NCBI GenBank assembly: GCA_008921705.1
Contig: VFFE01008908.1
Span: 2,755,129-2,819,128, forward strand
Origin: Burhinus oedicnemus
Lineage: Eukaryota; Chordata; Aves; Charadriiformes; Burhinidae
Direction: 5' to 3'
DNA: 64,000 nt
The notes beneath the pieces are model-generated. The model worked only from the letters and a program-made list of their open reading frames with translations. It did not search any database and was not told where the DNA came from. Each line of letters begins with the position of its first letter. The first letter of the stretch is position 1. The translations under genes were made by a program, and so were the position numbers. Shown piece after piece: positions 50,297 to 62,001 of the stretch.

Positions 50297-51804
50297 CATG
50301 CACAGTACATCAGATAAATTTATTTAGCCTGTTAACAGCTATACAGGGGAAACATCCCTGTAGATAAGTTTCTTGGAGAAACCCCTGCAGCTCTTTCAGA
50401 AATGCATAGCTATAGGTATTCTGTCATTGAACCTTTTCAAATAAGGTTGAAATAAACTCTATTATAAACCAATGATTCCTCTGGTGTTATCAGAACAATG
50501 TTGTTAACATGCCACTTTATTGCTGTTCTGCCCATAACTTCAAGCTTCTTAAAGTGTTCATGCTTGCCTGAAACCCTTGGCTTTTCTTTTTCAATATATA
50601 ATTTTTAATCTTCATGGTTGAATTCATCTTGAGTTTAAACATGACTTTCAAGGCTCTATATCCAAAAAAGCTAAATAGAAAAATTCCTGACATATCTTGT
50701 TCATTCTCTTGATTTTTATTTTTTTAAAGAAAATCAGTTGATCCTAAATGCCTGACTATTGTGGAAGACTAACAACGACCAAAGTTTCACTACTTGCGTA
50801 ACCTTTGTGTCAAAAACAAACACATACTACATTAAAAGCCATATTGTTTAAAATTAAACTTAATGTTATTACCATGGAAAATAGAAAGGGAAGCATTATT
50901 GCAAACACAGTTCACCAAGAGAAATCCCAGATACTGGAAATCTCCCATCTAATTGCTGCACTAGTTGATAATGGAATGATTAATACCGAGACCAAAGAAA
51001 GTGCAGCGCATTAGACTGGGGATGCAGAGAAAATCTTCAGGCTAAAAAGCAGCTAATAATTTTTAGCATATTCTTTGGGGACAATGCAAGAGAACCTAAG
51101 GATGGAAAACCTCACTCAGTGATGCTTTGAATAGGCATGGGCAGAGGAAATGGGAATTGCCAACGCTGGGATATTCTTAGAAGCGGTTAAGGTTACCATC
51201 ATTGGTGTGTCTCACCCTGGGACCATGAGCAAGGGACCTGCCCCACTGGGGACAATGGCAGACCTCTCTGTGAGCAAGAGCAGGGTCATGCCCTGGCAGA
51301 GCAAATTTTGCCCATTGAACTGTTCCTTTTTCCTTTCTAAATTATTGTTCGTTACTATCTCCTTCCTGCAGAGGCCCCTGGACTTTGGCTTAGCTGGCAA
51401 AGGGTGGGTTGGTAAGTTGATTCCCTTATTAAGCAGAACCTGGGACCTCTTTGCTGTCATAAAGTCCTGCACAAGCTGGTACCAACTCTCCTGCTAACCA
51501 GAAGTGTGATCTCTCCTTCCAGAGAGGAGTAGCTGAGCTTTGAGTCCATTTGTTAGCTTTGGCATGCTCAGTGATTTCTTTAATCTTCCAATAACTCTTT
51601 TTTTCTCCCTCCAAATGACTCTGGATCCCTTACTAGAAGGATGTTGTAAATCGCTCAAGAAGCTGGGGGGAAGGAAGTTAAGACAGTCATCCAACTTCTC
51701 AGCATGTATCTGAAATACCTCTTTTGCTCTGACCAATGTCAAGGATGTTTTCACAAATTGCACTCCATGTTTTTAGGAAATGGACATGAATTTAATAGCT
51801 TCCT
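50297..51804. other. Sequence between the two coding-like minus-strand frames
   Basis: On the minus strand short open stretches continue: an LKELQGFLQETYLQ-type segment near 50398-50310 and two overlapping frames at 51212-51614. They are in different phases and could be further decayed exons. On the plus strand a 69-codon frame (50805-51014) is unrecognised. Confidence 0.25.
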
Positions 51805-51983
51805 TAATACCGCTTTTTTAATCCCTCTAGCTGCTGTGCGTGTTCCTCAGCTCTCTATATGGTGTGGCAACTCAGAGCCAACTGTAACTGCATGGACACC
51901 TGTAGAAACTTGGCCTTCAATGTACTCATGGCCTCTTGGCAGGCCTTCTCCAGTTTATCTGGGATTGAACCAGCAGTAATTGA
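51805..51983 (-). pseudogene. Decayed minus-strand coding-like segment, coiled-coil-like
   Basis: A frame reading DKLEKACQEAMSTLKAKFLQ and then VSMQLQLALSCHTI reaches a TAG at 51855-51857. It resumes in the same frame with RAEEHAQQLEGLKKR before a TAA. Its upstream border TTTCCTGAAAG resembles a splice acceptor, and GGTATTAAG at the far end resembles a weak donor. The heptad-like leucines suggest a coiled coil. It lies on the same strand as and upstream of the frame at 49619-50296, so both could derive from one lost multi-exon gene. The protein is not identified, and chance cannot be excluded for so short a segment. Confidence 0.25.
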
Positions 51984-53132
51984 CTTTCAGGAAAGGACTA
52001 GTAATTTCCCTTTCCAAGCAGAGTGCCAGATTCTGGCAGGACACAAATGCCTGTGCTGGAAGAAGAGCAAGGCTCAAACTTGTCTGTCAACTAGAGCTGC
52101 GCTCTGAGACAGACACACAGGGCAGGATATTTCTGTTTCCCTAGTTCCCAGTAGGGGTTATAGCTAAAAGTTTGCAATAATCTTTGCTCAGAGCATGACA
52201 GTCCCAGGCCCCATTTGCTCCCTTTGCTCTGAAAGTTGAGCACAAGGGGCTGTAGCTCCAGCAGCAGCACTCACACCCCAGGACCAAAGAAATGATCATG
52301 TCTTCATGCCGGTCAACGCCTGACTCCACGGGAAAGGTGGAGCTGGCACCACCTTGTGCCAGCAAGAGTAGATCAGGCCCCTTGGCTGTAAAATGTTCTC
52401 CAGTGTCTGCTCTAGCTGCAGGTGGTGGTGGCAAGCAGCTCGCTGGCTGTGCATTAAACCCAGCACCCATTCTTCATGCTGTTAAGTGTATTCTTCTGGG
52501 CTGAGTAAATTACCACTGGACATCTGTAAAACACATTTATGTGGCTAGAAGGTTTCTGTAGACAAAGATGGGTTAGCGCTAGCTACCCTCCCAGTTTAGC
52601 CCCAGGGTACGTTTCTGCTGTGGATCGTCTCCAGTGACGAACAACATTCCAGAGTTAACAAAAGGCAAGAGAAGCATTTTTGGTCTGTGTTATCCATTAG
52701 TTGCTGGAAGCTTGTGCCAAAAAAATTCTTATTGTTACGGTTGATTTGTGTGTAGATATCAATGGCTATACCTCTGAGAGCAAGGGAATTCTGTATATGG
52801 GAACCCGTCTCCAACAGTTCACGTTTTTACGGCTTTCCATGCACCGCGCTGGGTATTACACATTATTAATATGTATGCTATCTGATTGCTAAAACCCAGG
52901 GGGATACATTTGCTTTTCCTCATTCCTCAGACTTGCAAAAGTGCATTCATATGTTCCAGTTTTTGCACGGTTACTGTCTTTATTGACTTTGTTGGACCAT
53001 TCACAACATTGCGTTAGGCATAGACGTTTTTTGGAACAATCAGGACCTTATTCTGACCTTTTCAAAAAGAAAAAAAAAAAAGCTGTCATAACATTGGGAC
53101 AGATGCAATTCTTTTGTTCTGTGTCCCTACAG
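51984..53132. other. Unique sequence, nothing firmly recognised
   Basis: A 109-codon minus-strand frame (52141-52470) has no recognisable domain. A short A-rich run lies near 53068-53081. Confidence 0.4.
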
Positions 53133-53294
53133 TGCCTAGCTGTGGATTCCTCAGCCGTGAATCCTGTACCTGTGTACTGCAATTATTTAAGGAACAACCA
53201 CAAAACAGCTGTATACAACGGCAATAGAGCACCCAGGGACGGACTCTACCCTCCTGCACAAAGATATCGATTAAGAGCTCCTTTAGATGAGTGA
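53133..53294 (+). other. Candidate terminal exon, plus strand, unidentified
   Basis: A strong acceptor, TTTTGTTCTGTGTCCCTACAG (AG at 53131-53132), is followed by an open frame of 53 codons ending in TGA at 53292-53294. The tail reads NGNRAPRDGLYPPAQRYRLR, a polar, proline- and arginine-containing C terminus that looks more like real protein than the surrounding frames. No partner exon was found and the family is not recognised. Confidence 0.25.
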
Positions 53295-55527
53295 CACTGC
53301 ACAGGAGTCATGCGTCATCGTTACACTGAAACGCATACACTGAAAAATTTGATAAAGATTAACAAATTTCACAAGTTCCTCACGGTGCAAGTAATTTTTC
53401 TAATTTTTAAAGACAACTCGAAGAAAACAAAGCATCAAAATCTTTTCTATTGATAACGGCCTCTTAAAACTGGGACTCAAAATTACCTTCTAGCAACAGC
53501 CAATACTTGGCAAACAAATGTCTACTGAGCCCATTTGCTGGAATTATTTATGCCTTGCTCTCAGTCTGTATGTGAAGTATATTGCTAACATAGCACTCAT
53601 CTAATTTAAAGCTGGGAGCGAAGCCATTGTGTATAGTAGAAGGTATGAGTGGGGGAAATCCAAAGATATTATTTTCCAGGCCATATTTGTTTTTAAATCC
53701 AAGACATGCTGCAATCTGGTTATTCCAAAGGCGCACAGGAAAAGGGAAATTTCTCAAGAAGTATTTTTATGAACAATGAAGATAAATCACCTCCTTCAGA
53801 GCTGAGTTAGCAGTAGTCGAAGAATCCATAATTCCTGAGCAGGGAAGGAACTCGGTGTAACCCCTGTCCTGCATGCCGGCCGTACGCTGCACCCGCAGAG
53901 CGTTTGTTTAAAAGCTTAGTTCCTCCAGTACCTGGGGGAATCCTGGTGAAAGGGAGCACTAATGACATTTGAAGTTACTAATGTGCTATTAAAAGCAAGC
54001 CTGCTGTTTAAAGTTGGCAGTGCATGAATCTTTTGTGATTAGAGGAAGAAGAGCAACAGATAACGAGATAAAGGTATCTACCAGAGCTGACTCGCAATAT
54101 TTGTGGACCACAAAGAAGTAGTGGAGAACTGAGCTGCTACGAACAACCCTCACTTCGTCTGTCCTCTAACATTTCAGTTGCTTTGAGTCATGCCTTGCTT
54201 CACACAAGCAGTTTAACCACTAAACAGACAAGCAGAAGATGTGCTCACTTCTGGCCATTGAGCTGGGTTTGCATTTGATGCCCATCGGAGCCAAATGCAA
54301 ACAGCCCTCTGAAAGCAACTTCCAGAGACATCCCAGACTGCAAGTCATGTTTGTTCCTAATGCTGGGATGCCCCAAAGCTCCAGGGAGAGGCTGAGCAGG
54401 GCCTTTGGGAGGGGAGAGCAACACTGCAGGAGGGTCTACGCCTCTCCCAGTCTTCGCAGCCATCCCAGTCTACGTTACAGCTGTGGGACAGCCTTTTGAT
54501 GGACGCATTATCTTTTACAACTGGGTAAAGGGGCCCCTCTCCTGGAAGAGATCTCCTGGGGAGGTATTTCATCTGCCATCCAATCCCTTCCTGCTGGCTA
54601 AACTCAGTCAAAAGCACTGTGGGATTAACCCTTGGAGGCCTGATTCTGTTCAGACCTTTGGGTGACTTTGGTCAGGAATGGCTTTGCAGATTTTAGGCAT
54701 AAACAAGCACAAGACCATGTCTTTGATTTTGCTCTTTGGTGTGCACAGCTGAAAACGGGATCTAAAGAGCCAAAAAAATCGGGACAAAAATAAGGAACAG
54801 AAATGTGTAACTCATCTAAGGTACTAGACAGTGACAGACTATGTAAAATGTTATTGTTCAACAAACACTGTCTCTAATAAACTCCATTTACTAGTGTTAG
54901 CAGCTTGGCAACTTGGAAACCCCAAACTCCAGTTAAGTAAGGAAACAAAAAGCAGAGCCATATGATGATACCCATAAACTACGCAGCTGGTTTCTGTTTT
55001 AAAAGATATTCTACTTTCCATATTAAATAAAGCTGCTTAGAGTGCAAAAAAACCCATATGGCTTTCTGGAAAATGAGAACCAAGTTCCAAAATAAAAAGT
55101 CCCTGGCCATGCACAGCTATTAAAAATAAAAGTGTGCTTCTTCTCTAACTAGCTACTGTAACATCAGAGATGAACCCACCTCGGTGGAGTGAGGAGTGGG
55201 GGAGCCTGCTGCTTCTGCTTCTGTTCGCAGAAGAAACACGGCCCTTGGGAGGTGCTGCAGTGGGAGCTGTGATGCTCAGTTATCACTATGATATGCGTGT
55301 ATGGCCAGGTCCAGCATCCCTACCTGCCACGGGTTTCAGTAGGAATAGAAAGACCTCAGGGTTCGCATGAAAAATCTTTATAACAAGTTGACCTTCTCAA
55401 CCATCCTTGCTGGTGCAGTTTGACCTAATATACTCATTTCTGCTAAGATTTCTGGCTAAAGATGATTTACGGAGCCATAAAAATATTGTTATACTTTATA
55501 AATCTTGTACATATATTTGTTGAACAT
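53295..55527. other. Unique sequence, nothing recognised
   Basis: The frames of 60-86 codons on both strands are unrecognised. No repeat was seen up to the CR1 boundary. Confidence 0.5.
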
Positions 55528-55676
55528 GTTGTCCAGGGAAGTTGTGGAAGCCTCATCCCTGGAGATGTTCAAGGCCAGGTTCGATGGGACTTTGAGTAAC
55601 CTGGTCTAGTGGGAGGTGGGCTGGAACTAGGTGATCTTTAAGGTCCCTTTCAACTCTAACCATTCTATGTTTCTAT
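55528..55676 (+). mobile_element. CR1 LINE 3' end, plus strand
   Basis: The segment contains the standard CR1 tail in order: GTTGTGGAAGCCTCATCCCT, the GGAGATGTTCAAGGCCAGGT block, GGGCTGGAACTAGGTGATCT, TTTAAGGTCCCTTTCAACTC, and the terminal CATTCTATGTTTCTAT, a slightly mutated form of the CR1 terminal ATTCTATGATTCT repeat. At 149 bp it is a typical severely 5'-truncated insertion of the chicken-type CR1 group, and it is the youngest-looking of the three CR1 copies here. Confidence 0.95.
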
Positions 55677-57099
55677 ATTTGTGCAATGAAGTATTGTTAT
55701 ATTTGTTTGAAAATATTTAAAACATCCACTAATTAAATCTTCATTTCAGCTACTGATGGCAGTGAAAGAGATGACTGCTAATTTTGCCTTGGTTTGGCCA
55801 GTCTCCTTGAGCATTTCACTGTCAGTCCTTGTCTGCTTTTTGATAATTCTGTTACATGCAAAGTCCTGGAAAGCTCCCAGTTCTCTGTATTGCAATCAGT
55901 AGAGTAGACAGCCTCTGACAAAATAGAATTGTGGCATCGGCCTATCACCGTGGCCAGTAGTTGATTCTGCTTGTGCATACTGGTTATGTGTACCTATGAC
56001 CAGGTAAAAGTAGCTTAAATCCTCTTAGCCCATTTTTGGTATTCATAAATTTATTTATCTCTGCCACACACTGGCAGAGTTCCCCTTCTGCCATGCTGGT
56101 TTCTGTACTGACACAAGTCACAGACCAAGGGACACACTTACAGGGGTGGTATTCTGGTCTCATGGACTTCTGAGGTAGGCTGGAGAGGTCAGATGGAAAT
56201 ATTTGTCTAAATCCACAGATGTCTCATTCATCTCTGGAGGCTGGAAGAGGCACCTGCAAAATTCTCATCCAAGTTTAGTTTGGATTTTGAACATTTCTAA
56301 TGCTTGGGTGCTGTTTTAATCTGAAATTTAATGTTTGAAGTCACCTTTTCTGATAGTATCGGGATTTGCAAAGGGCACATGATGTGGTAGCCCCCAGTCG
56401 TTGCTCTTCTGGTGGGGAATTTGTCTGTAAACAGCTGTTCTCATGGAATCTGTCAGCAGTTTTAAAAACATCCAAATGATGTTTTACTGAGGGTTTTATA
56501 AAATAATTTTGAATGTAGAGCATATTTTTCTTCTATCATATGCTGTCATAAGTAGCCTTTGAAGAATAACAAAACAATTTCAGCAGCAGCACTTATACTT
56601 GGGAAGGATTTTTGGCAGACTGAATAGCTTTAGGAAGCAAATCTTTCCAGAGGCCAGGATGTAAGTAATAACACATTTATGCACATGTAGATTAATATGA
56701 CAGAGATAAAAAAAAATAATTCAGAGAAAGTTGTTGACATTGCCCATCAGAGTTGGAGACTGTCAGTGAACTGATGCTCCTTCTATGCAGTTCTGCACAC
56801 TGCTTCGGACAGCACAGCTCTCCAAAGCCTTTGCAAGGCTATGGCATCATTCACCTTGTGCTTACAAACTACGAGGGGGCAACAAACCTGCAGAGAAGGT
56901 GGTGGGGAGATCCTGGTTGCAGGATTCAGCCTGTGGATGTCCCGGCTGGGTGCTGAATGGTGGTTGAAGCAAGTCTGTAGATGGTTTCTTTCATGAAGGG
57001 CTGGTTTAGGTTAACAGTCCTGGAGCCCTCGGTGTGCGGTACATGGGCTGGGGTGGCAGCAGTCAGCGTGTCCCCCGCTAAAGAGACAAGTGCGATTGT
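55677..57099. other. Unique sequence, nothing recognised
   Basis: No repeat family or coding sequence was recognised. Confidence 0.5.
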
Positions 57100-57930
57100 T
57101 GAAACACAAAGCAGCATCTGGAGGGCTGGAAAGTGGAAAAGGCAGGATGGGAAGGAAAGAGGAGCAGCCTGGAGGGATTCAGCCTCCCAGGACAACTGGA
57201 TAAAAAGCCTTACACAAACTTTGCAGTAAGAGACAAGTCTGCATTTGGGACTGGCAACGGGGTTGGGGGAGATAAAGATGAAACAACATCTTCTTTCTAT
57301 CTCATAGGGAGGAGATAAGGACAAGGTGAGCAAGCTGCTATTTTCAGGAGGAGAGGCCCATTTTCTGGATCTGCCGCCCAAGGGTCACACGAGCACATCA
57401 ATCTCAAAGAGGAGGTGAGTGATGTTTTCAGCTTCAGTAAAGAAGAAACGAGGAGGGGATTCGCTGGAGTGTGCAGGACTAGAACTGCAAGTCTGGAGAC
57501 AGAAAATCTTGCTAATTACAGATCAGATTATTTATGAAGTGTGGGGCTCCATCTTGCAGGAGCAAGTCGTGAGGCAAGGAGCTCTAACCCTAGAGAAATG
57601 CCTCCTGAGAGCCAGCAGCCTGGGAGATAAGCAGAGAGAGATCCCAAGAAAGGAAGAACATGAGTCAAACAGAGGAAGCGAAAGGCAAACAGAAGCTGTC
57701 TGGGGGCGTGAGCATCCTGGGTTACAGTATGTCCTGTAGAGAGGCCATGGAAAAATGGTCCACTCTGAGCTACGGTGCAAAGGGTGGGGAGAGGAGCTGT
57801 GCCTTGTCCCAAAGCTTCAGTGACTGCAAGAATTAAAAGAAGAAGCAGAAGAAAAAAATAGCGCAAAGGAAGAGGCTTGCCATGTGAATTTGTCAGATCC
57901 AGACTCAATAAATCCACGAGGCAGGAGAGG
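57100..57930 (+). other. Purine-biased block with a consensus splice donor
   Basis: The plus strand is rich in GGAAAG, AGAGGAG and GAAGAAG words over most of this interval. GAG/GTGAGT, a full-consensus 5' splice site, has its GT at 57415-57416. The frames (106 codons plus, 140 codons minus) are unrecognised. Purine-rich exonic-enhancer-like words next to a donor fit a non-coding exon, but there is no transcript evidence. Confidence 0.25.
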
Positions 57931-60639
57931 ACTGCCAACCATTCAGCCACGTTCGCGCTTACGTTATTGAATCAACAACCTCTTCCCTGCCAGCTGGACC
58001 GTCATCTGATAAGCAGAAAAAATCAGGCTGCAGAAATGTAGTAAAACCATCCTGAGGGTAGTGGGGAAACGCAGGCTGGTGATAAGAAACCTCCAGAACA
58101 GGCCATGTTACCGCTTGGGCTTTATGAGAGCTGCTGGTACAGAGGGGTGCCACCTCCAGCAGTGCAGGAGGAGGCATGGACGTGGCTGCGATGCAACACC
58201 ACGATATGCTCAACTTAAGCGTAGGACAATGGTCCCTCTGCACCTCGTCTGGGGCACAAGGCTCTGCCAGGCCTTATGCCACAGAGGTGGATGAACTCAG
58301 GGAGAATTTTGTTTAGTCTTGATGGAGCGTTAAGTAAATGAACTGGCAAACCTTCAAAGAAGAGGCATTAATGCACCCGTAGAAACCAACATAGACTGGA
58401 TCAGCAGCCACATAAAGGAAAGAAAAAACCTCCAGGAAAAGTAAAGAACAGCTTATCTAAGTGGAGGAACCACTTAGCTGAACACTGAAAAGAAATTTCT
58501 CACCATTATCAGTGCTTTGGGACAGGCCAGCTCATCTACCCGGAGCGAAGCATCCTGTGTCTGGGAGATCAAGAGCGGCTGCTGGCACCCTGAGACAGAC
58601 AGGAGCAGCGTCGCCAGCCAGTTTGGGGGAGCTGGCTTTCCGAAAGATGAGCAGGGAAGAGCTGTGCCCAAAAGCCGGAAGATAAATTTTCCACAGATTC
58701 AGAACCCTCCTTCGGCTTTCTGCTTTAATTCTTGGGATGGATGGTATAAATCAGCCTCAAATGAAGAGAGGTTGAAAGATACATAAAATATCTTAGGGTA
58801 TTAAGCCAATAACAAATCAAAATGGATCAAAGCAGGGAGCTGCTGTGTGTAACACAGACTACTGCACTGACAATTCAAAGATTAATTCTGCTCTGATTCA
58901 GTCATGTATTTGCCCTCGCCCTGGCCGCCTCTGTGTCTCCTGGCCTCCTTCTGGGATCCAGGTCTCTCCTGCAGGTCCAATGAAGGTGCTGACACATCCC
59001 ACATATTCTCCTCGGCCAGGTTGCTTCAACAGCCACTCAAGAAGAGCCTGCTACTTCTGAAGAATATGAAATGCATCTCTTCAGGCCCCTCTGTTCCTGC
59101 CTGCTTAAGATTGAGTCACAACATTTACACTTTTGAATGGCCCCTTTTTCTGTCACGCTGCCTCCAAATGCAACAGGACAAAAAAAAAAAAAAAAAAAAG
59201 GTCTGCATCCGGCCTCCAACAGGTAAGTAACAGTTTTTATCCCTAGTGTGATGGTACCAGTCCAAAACCTGATATCTTTATGGTGGAGACCTACAAAAGC
59301 ATGGCATGGGCTGCAGCTTCATATCCAGGTGAGAAAAGTTATAGATATGACTTACATTTTTTTAGAAAAACTGCATGTGTGTTCCCTGAGAAAGGAAGAA
59401 CCTAGTCAGAAAGGAAACGGGAACTGACTCTATCCCAGGGCTCGGAGAGGACTGAACCCAACGCCTTTGTATATCTGAAGGTGCCTATACAAACCCACCA
59501 GAGACTTCACCTCTCTCCTGAACTCCATTTGAGTAAGAAAGTGGACATTGTGTTTGGACCTCCCAAGTCCATGAGTTTCTCTCAGCCCATGGAAAGTGCT
59601 GATATATTTTGAGACACAGCTTATTCAGAGAATATAGAGATCATGAGGCTTGGAAACGACATTTGGTCAAGCCCCGGCAGAGAAAGTACCAGACCCGCTG
59701 AGACTGGCAGGTGCAGCATGACCGCATGAAACAGCACTGCCAGGCACCAAGGAGTCTGATAGGGAACAAAGAGTTTGGGAAGGGGAAAAGGAGGTGAGTA
59801 ATGAAGGTCCACGGCTGGGAGGAAGGAAGGAGCAGCCTGAACTGAGAGGTTTCGGTGTATGGTGGGTAACAGGAGAGCTTTGGGGCAAGCTCGATACATA
59901 TTGGAAGTGGTTTTGCATGTCTGATCCAGACTGAGTGACCCTATAGGCAGTTGGCATCTTTAGTAGGATCCAATGGTAATGTCATTTAAAGAGAAAAGAG
60001 CTGTGGCCACGTTTCAGAAGCGTGGGTTCCCAGAGCGCTTGCACCTGCAGTCTGCTCCGTTACACACGCAGTCACTGTAAGCCCATGAGCAGATTAAATG
60101 CAGACCTTAGGTGTACTCTTGGCTCGTGCACTTCCAGGCAAATGGTCGGCACTTCTTTAAAGAGACTGCAATATGTTGTAAGTATATAGCCTTGCTTTCA
60201 TCATGCCTTCGACCACATCTTTTTCATGAAGAGTTTATTTCACGACTTGACTGACATCTAACCCAGTCCTTGTGGCAGAGGGAGTACAAGTTGTAACTGA
60301 CTGTACCGATTGTGACGACCTTGCTCCATTACCCCTCATTTGCACAGCCCTTCCTGACACAGCTGTAATATTACCAGGCTGGGACTTCACGTCTCAATTT
60401 TCACTGTGAGTGTGCCAAGATGGTTTTTCAATACTGTGCTTTAATCATGTTGCGTCCTTTAGCATTAGTGGAAAAATGGCTCTAAAACCCTGGCCCAGTA
60501 TACACCATGATTAAAGTACCACCTTACAGCTATTCTGCTAAAATAGGTACGTTCTGAACTGGGACAAATGTTGGATATCTCACTTCTGGGAAGCAGATCT
60601 GAGCGTCTGAGTTGTACCAGATGTACCGGTTGTTCATCC
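57931..60639. other. Unique sequence with a 20-base poly-A run
   Basis: A run of 20 As lies at 59180-59199, with an isolated CAACAG/GTAAGTAA donor-like site (GT at 59223-59224) just after it. No AATAAA precedes the poly-A run, so it does not look like a processed pseudogene tail. Confidence 0.45.
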
Positions 60640-61130
60640 TTTGTATCCTTGTTTAGTTGTTCTGTTTGTTCTTTCCAGTTTGCATTCCCTGCTGCATTAA
60701 CGCTATGATGCTAGCTAAAATTGCCTCGTCATTTGTCTATTGAGTTAAAAGATCATCAGGGCATTAAAATGTTATTTAGTAGCTGCTGTTTACACAGATT
60801 GGTCATTAAAGATTCCAAGCTCCATTTAGCTCGGAGCTTACCAAGCAACTCATTAAGCTAAGACTGCAAGGCCTCCCATTCAGCAAAGCAACTAGCACAT
60901 GCGCGCATCCAATTAAATTCAGTAAATTTAGGCTCATCATTTTGACTTTTGCCATTTTGTTCATTGGACATTGCAGCTGTTTCTAGTGGTTATTTTAAAT
61001 TATATCTTTTCTGATGCCACAAAAAGTCCTGAAAATATCATCAAAGTCAGAGCCTTGAAGGCCATTTTAGAAGCCAACATCCATCCAGCTGTACCATGAA
61101 AAAGCTAGTATTTATTTGCACAAGCTTTAT
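60640..61130. promoter_or_regulatory. Candidate conserved non-coding element
   Basis: About 490 bases of balanced-composition, CpG-poor sequence without long frames, rich in ATTA/TAAT homeodomain cores (for example CCAATTAAATTCAG near 60909 and GGTCATTAAAG near 60802) and with no repeat signature. This texture is typical of vertebrate ultraconserved or enhancer DNA. Conservation was not tested. Confidence 0.25.
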
Positions 61131-61957
61131 AGTTGTGAGTGAAACTCACAGTGTGGGCTGTGCATTGCCATTGGAGAGGAGGCAGCAAAGAGGCAATGAC
61201 TGGGATAGACCTTGAGCACTCTTGACTCGAGCGTTACCTTTCTGCAAGGCTGAAAAAATTAAACCAAGTCACAGAACACCTGCATCACTCGTTTATTGTG
61301 TTATTCAATAGAGCTTTTTATGTTGGCTTCTTTGTTTCTCTGTCTCCGTTGATGCTATCGTAGATTAATTGACACCACTGCAAATGTTCACAGCTGTCTA
61401 CAAGATGTTGGTGAGTGCATCATGTCAGTCAAGCATGCTATCACCAAGGAGATGAATTTATTTCATTCTTCAGGAAGACAGTTCTGTAATGTGACCTAAT
61501 AAAATAAAACCTTTCAGCAAGCATTGGGAGAATATCCATCAGTCTTCGGGTTAAACCAAAAAAGCTAAGCTTGTGCTGATACTTTATTATTTTAACAGTT
61601 ATGCACTGAAATTTTAATAAAGAGGTCACGAGACAAATCCTATTACATAATATAAGCAAGATGCTTATTAAATTTGGGATGTACAGAGCTTCTTACTCAC
61701 ATGTCTCCAATCTGGCCGAAAAGGGGGTGAGTTTTTATGTTTTATATATATACGCATACGTACACAGGTATGTTTTGTAAGAATTATAAAATAGCATTAT
61801 GTCTGGCAGGTAAGGTGATTATTATTCTCTGAGTCACTTAAACATTTCAGCCCAAGTGACTCCAACACGTGCTTGAGTTCACCGCTGTGCTTTTGTACTT
61901 TGTGGAACCTGCACAGGCTGAAGCAGGTGCTTACAGTCACTCTTGATTCAGAACTTT
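61131..61957. other. Unique sequence, nothing recognised
   Basis: The reading frames are short and unrecognised. Confidence 0.5.
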
Positions 61958-61989
<32 letters not shown>

Positions 61990-62001
61990 TACATATATAT
62001 A
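61958..62001. repeat. Compound (TA)n(CA)n microsatellite
   Basis: About eleven TA units (61958-61979) pass into CA units and then a short TA stretch ending near 62001. It is likely length-polymorphic. Confidence 0.95.

Noticed and set aside
59180..59199. 20-base poly-A run as the tail of a processed pseudogene
   Set aside because: No AATAAA just upstream, no recognisable cDNA before it, and no target-site duplication seen.
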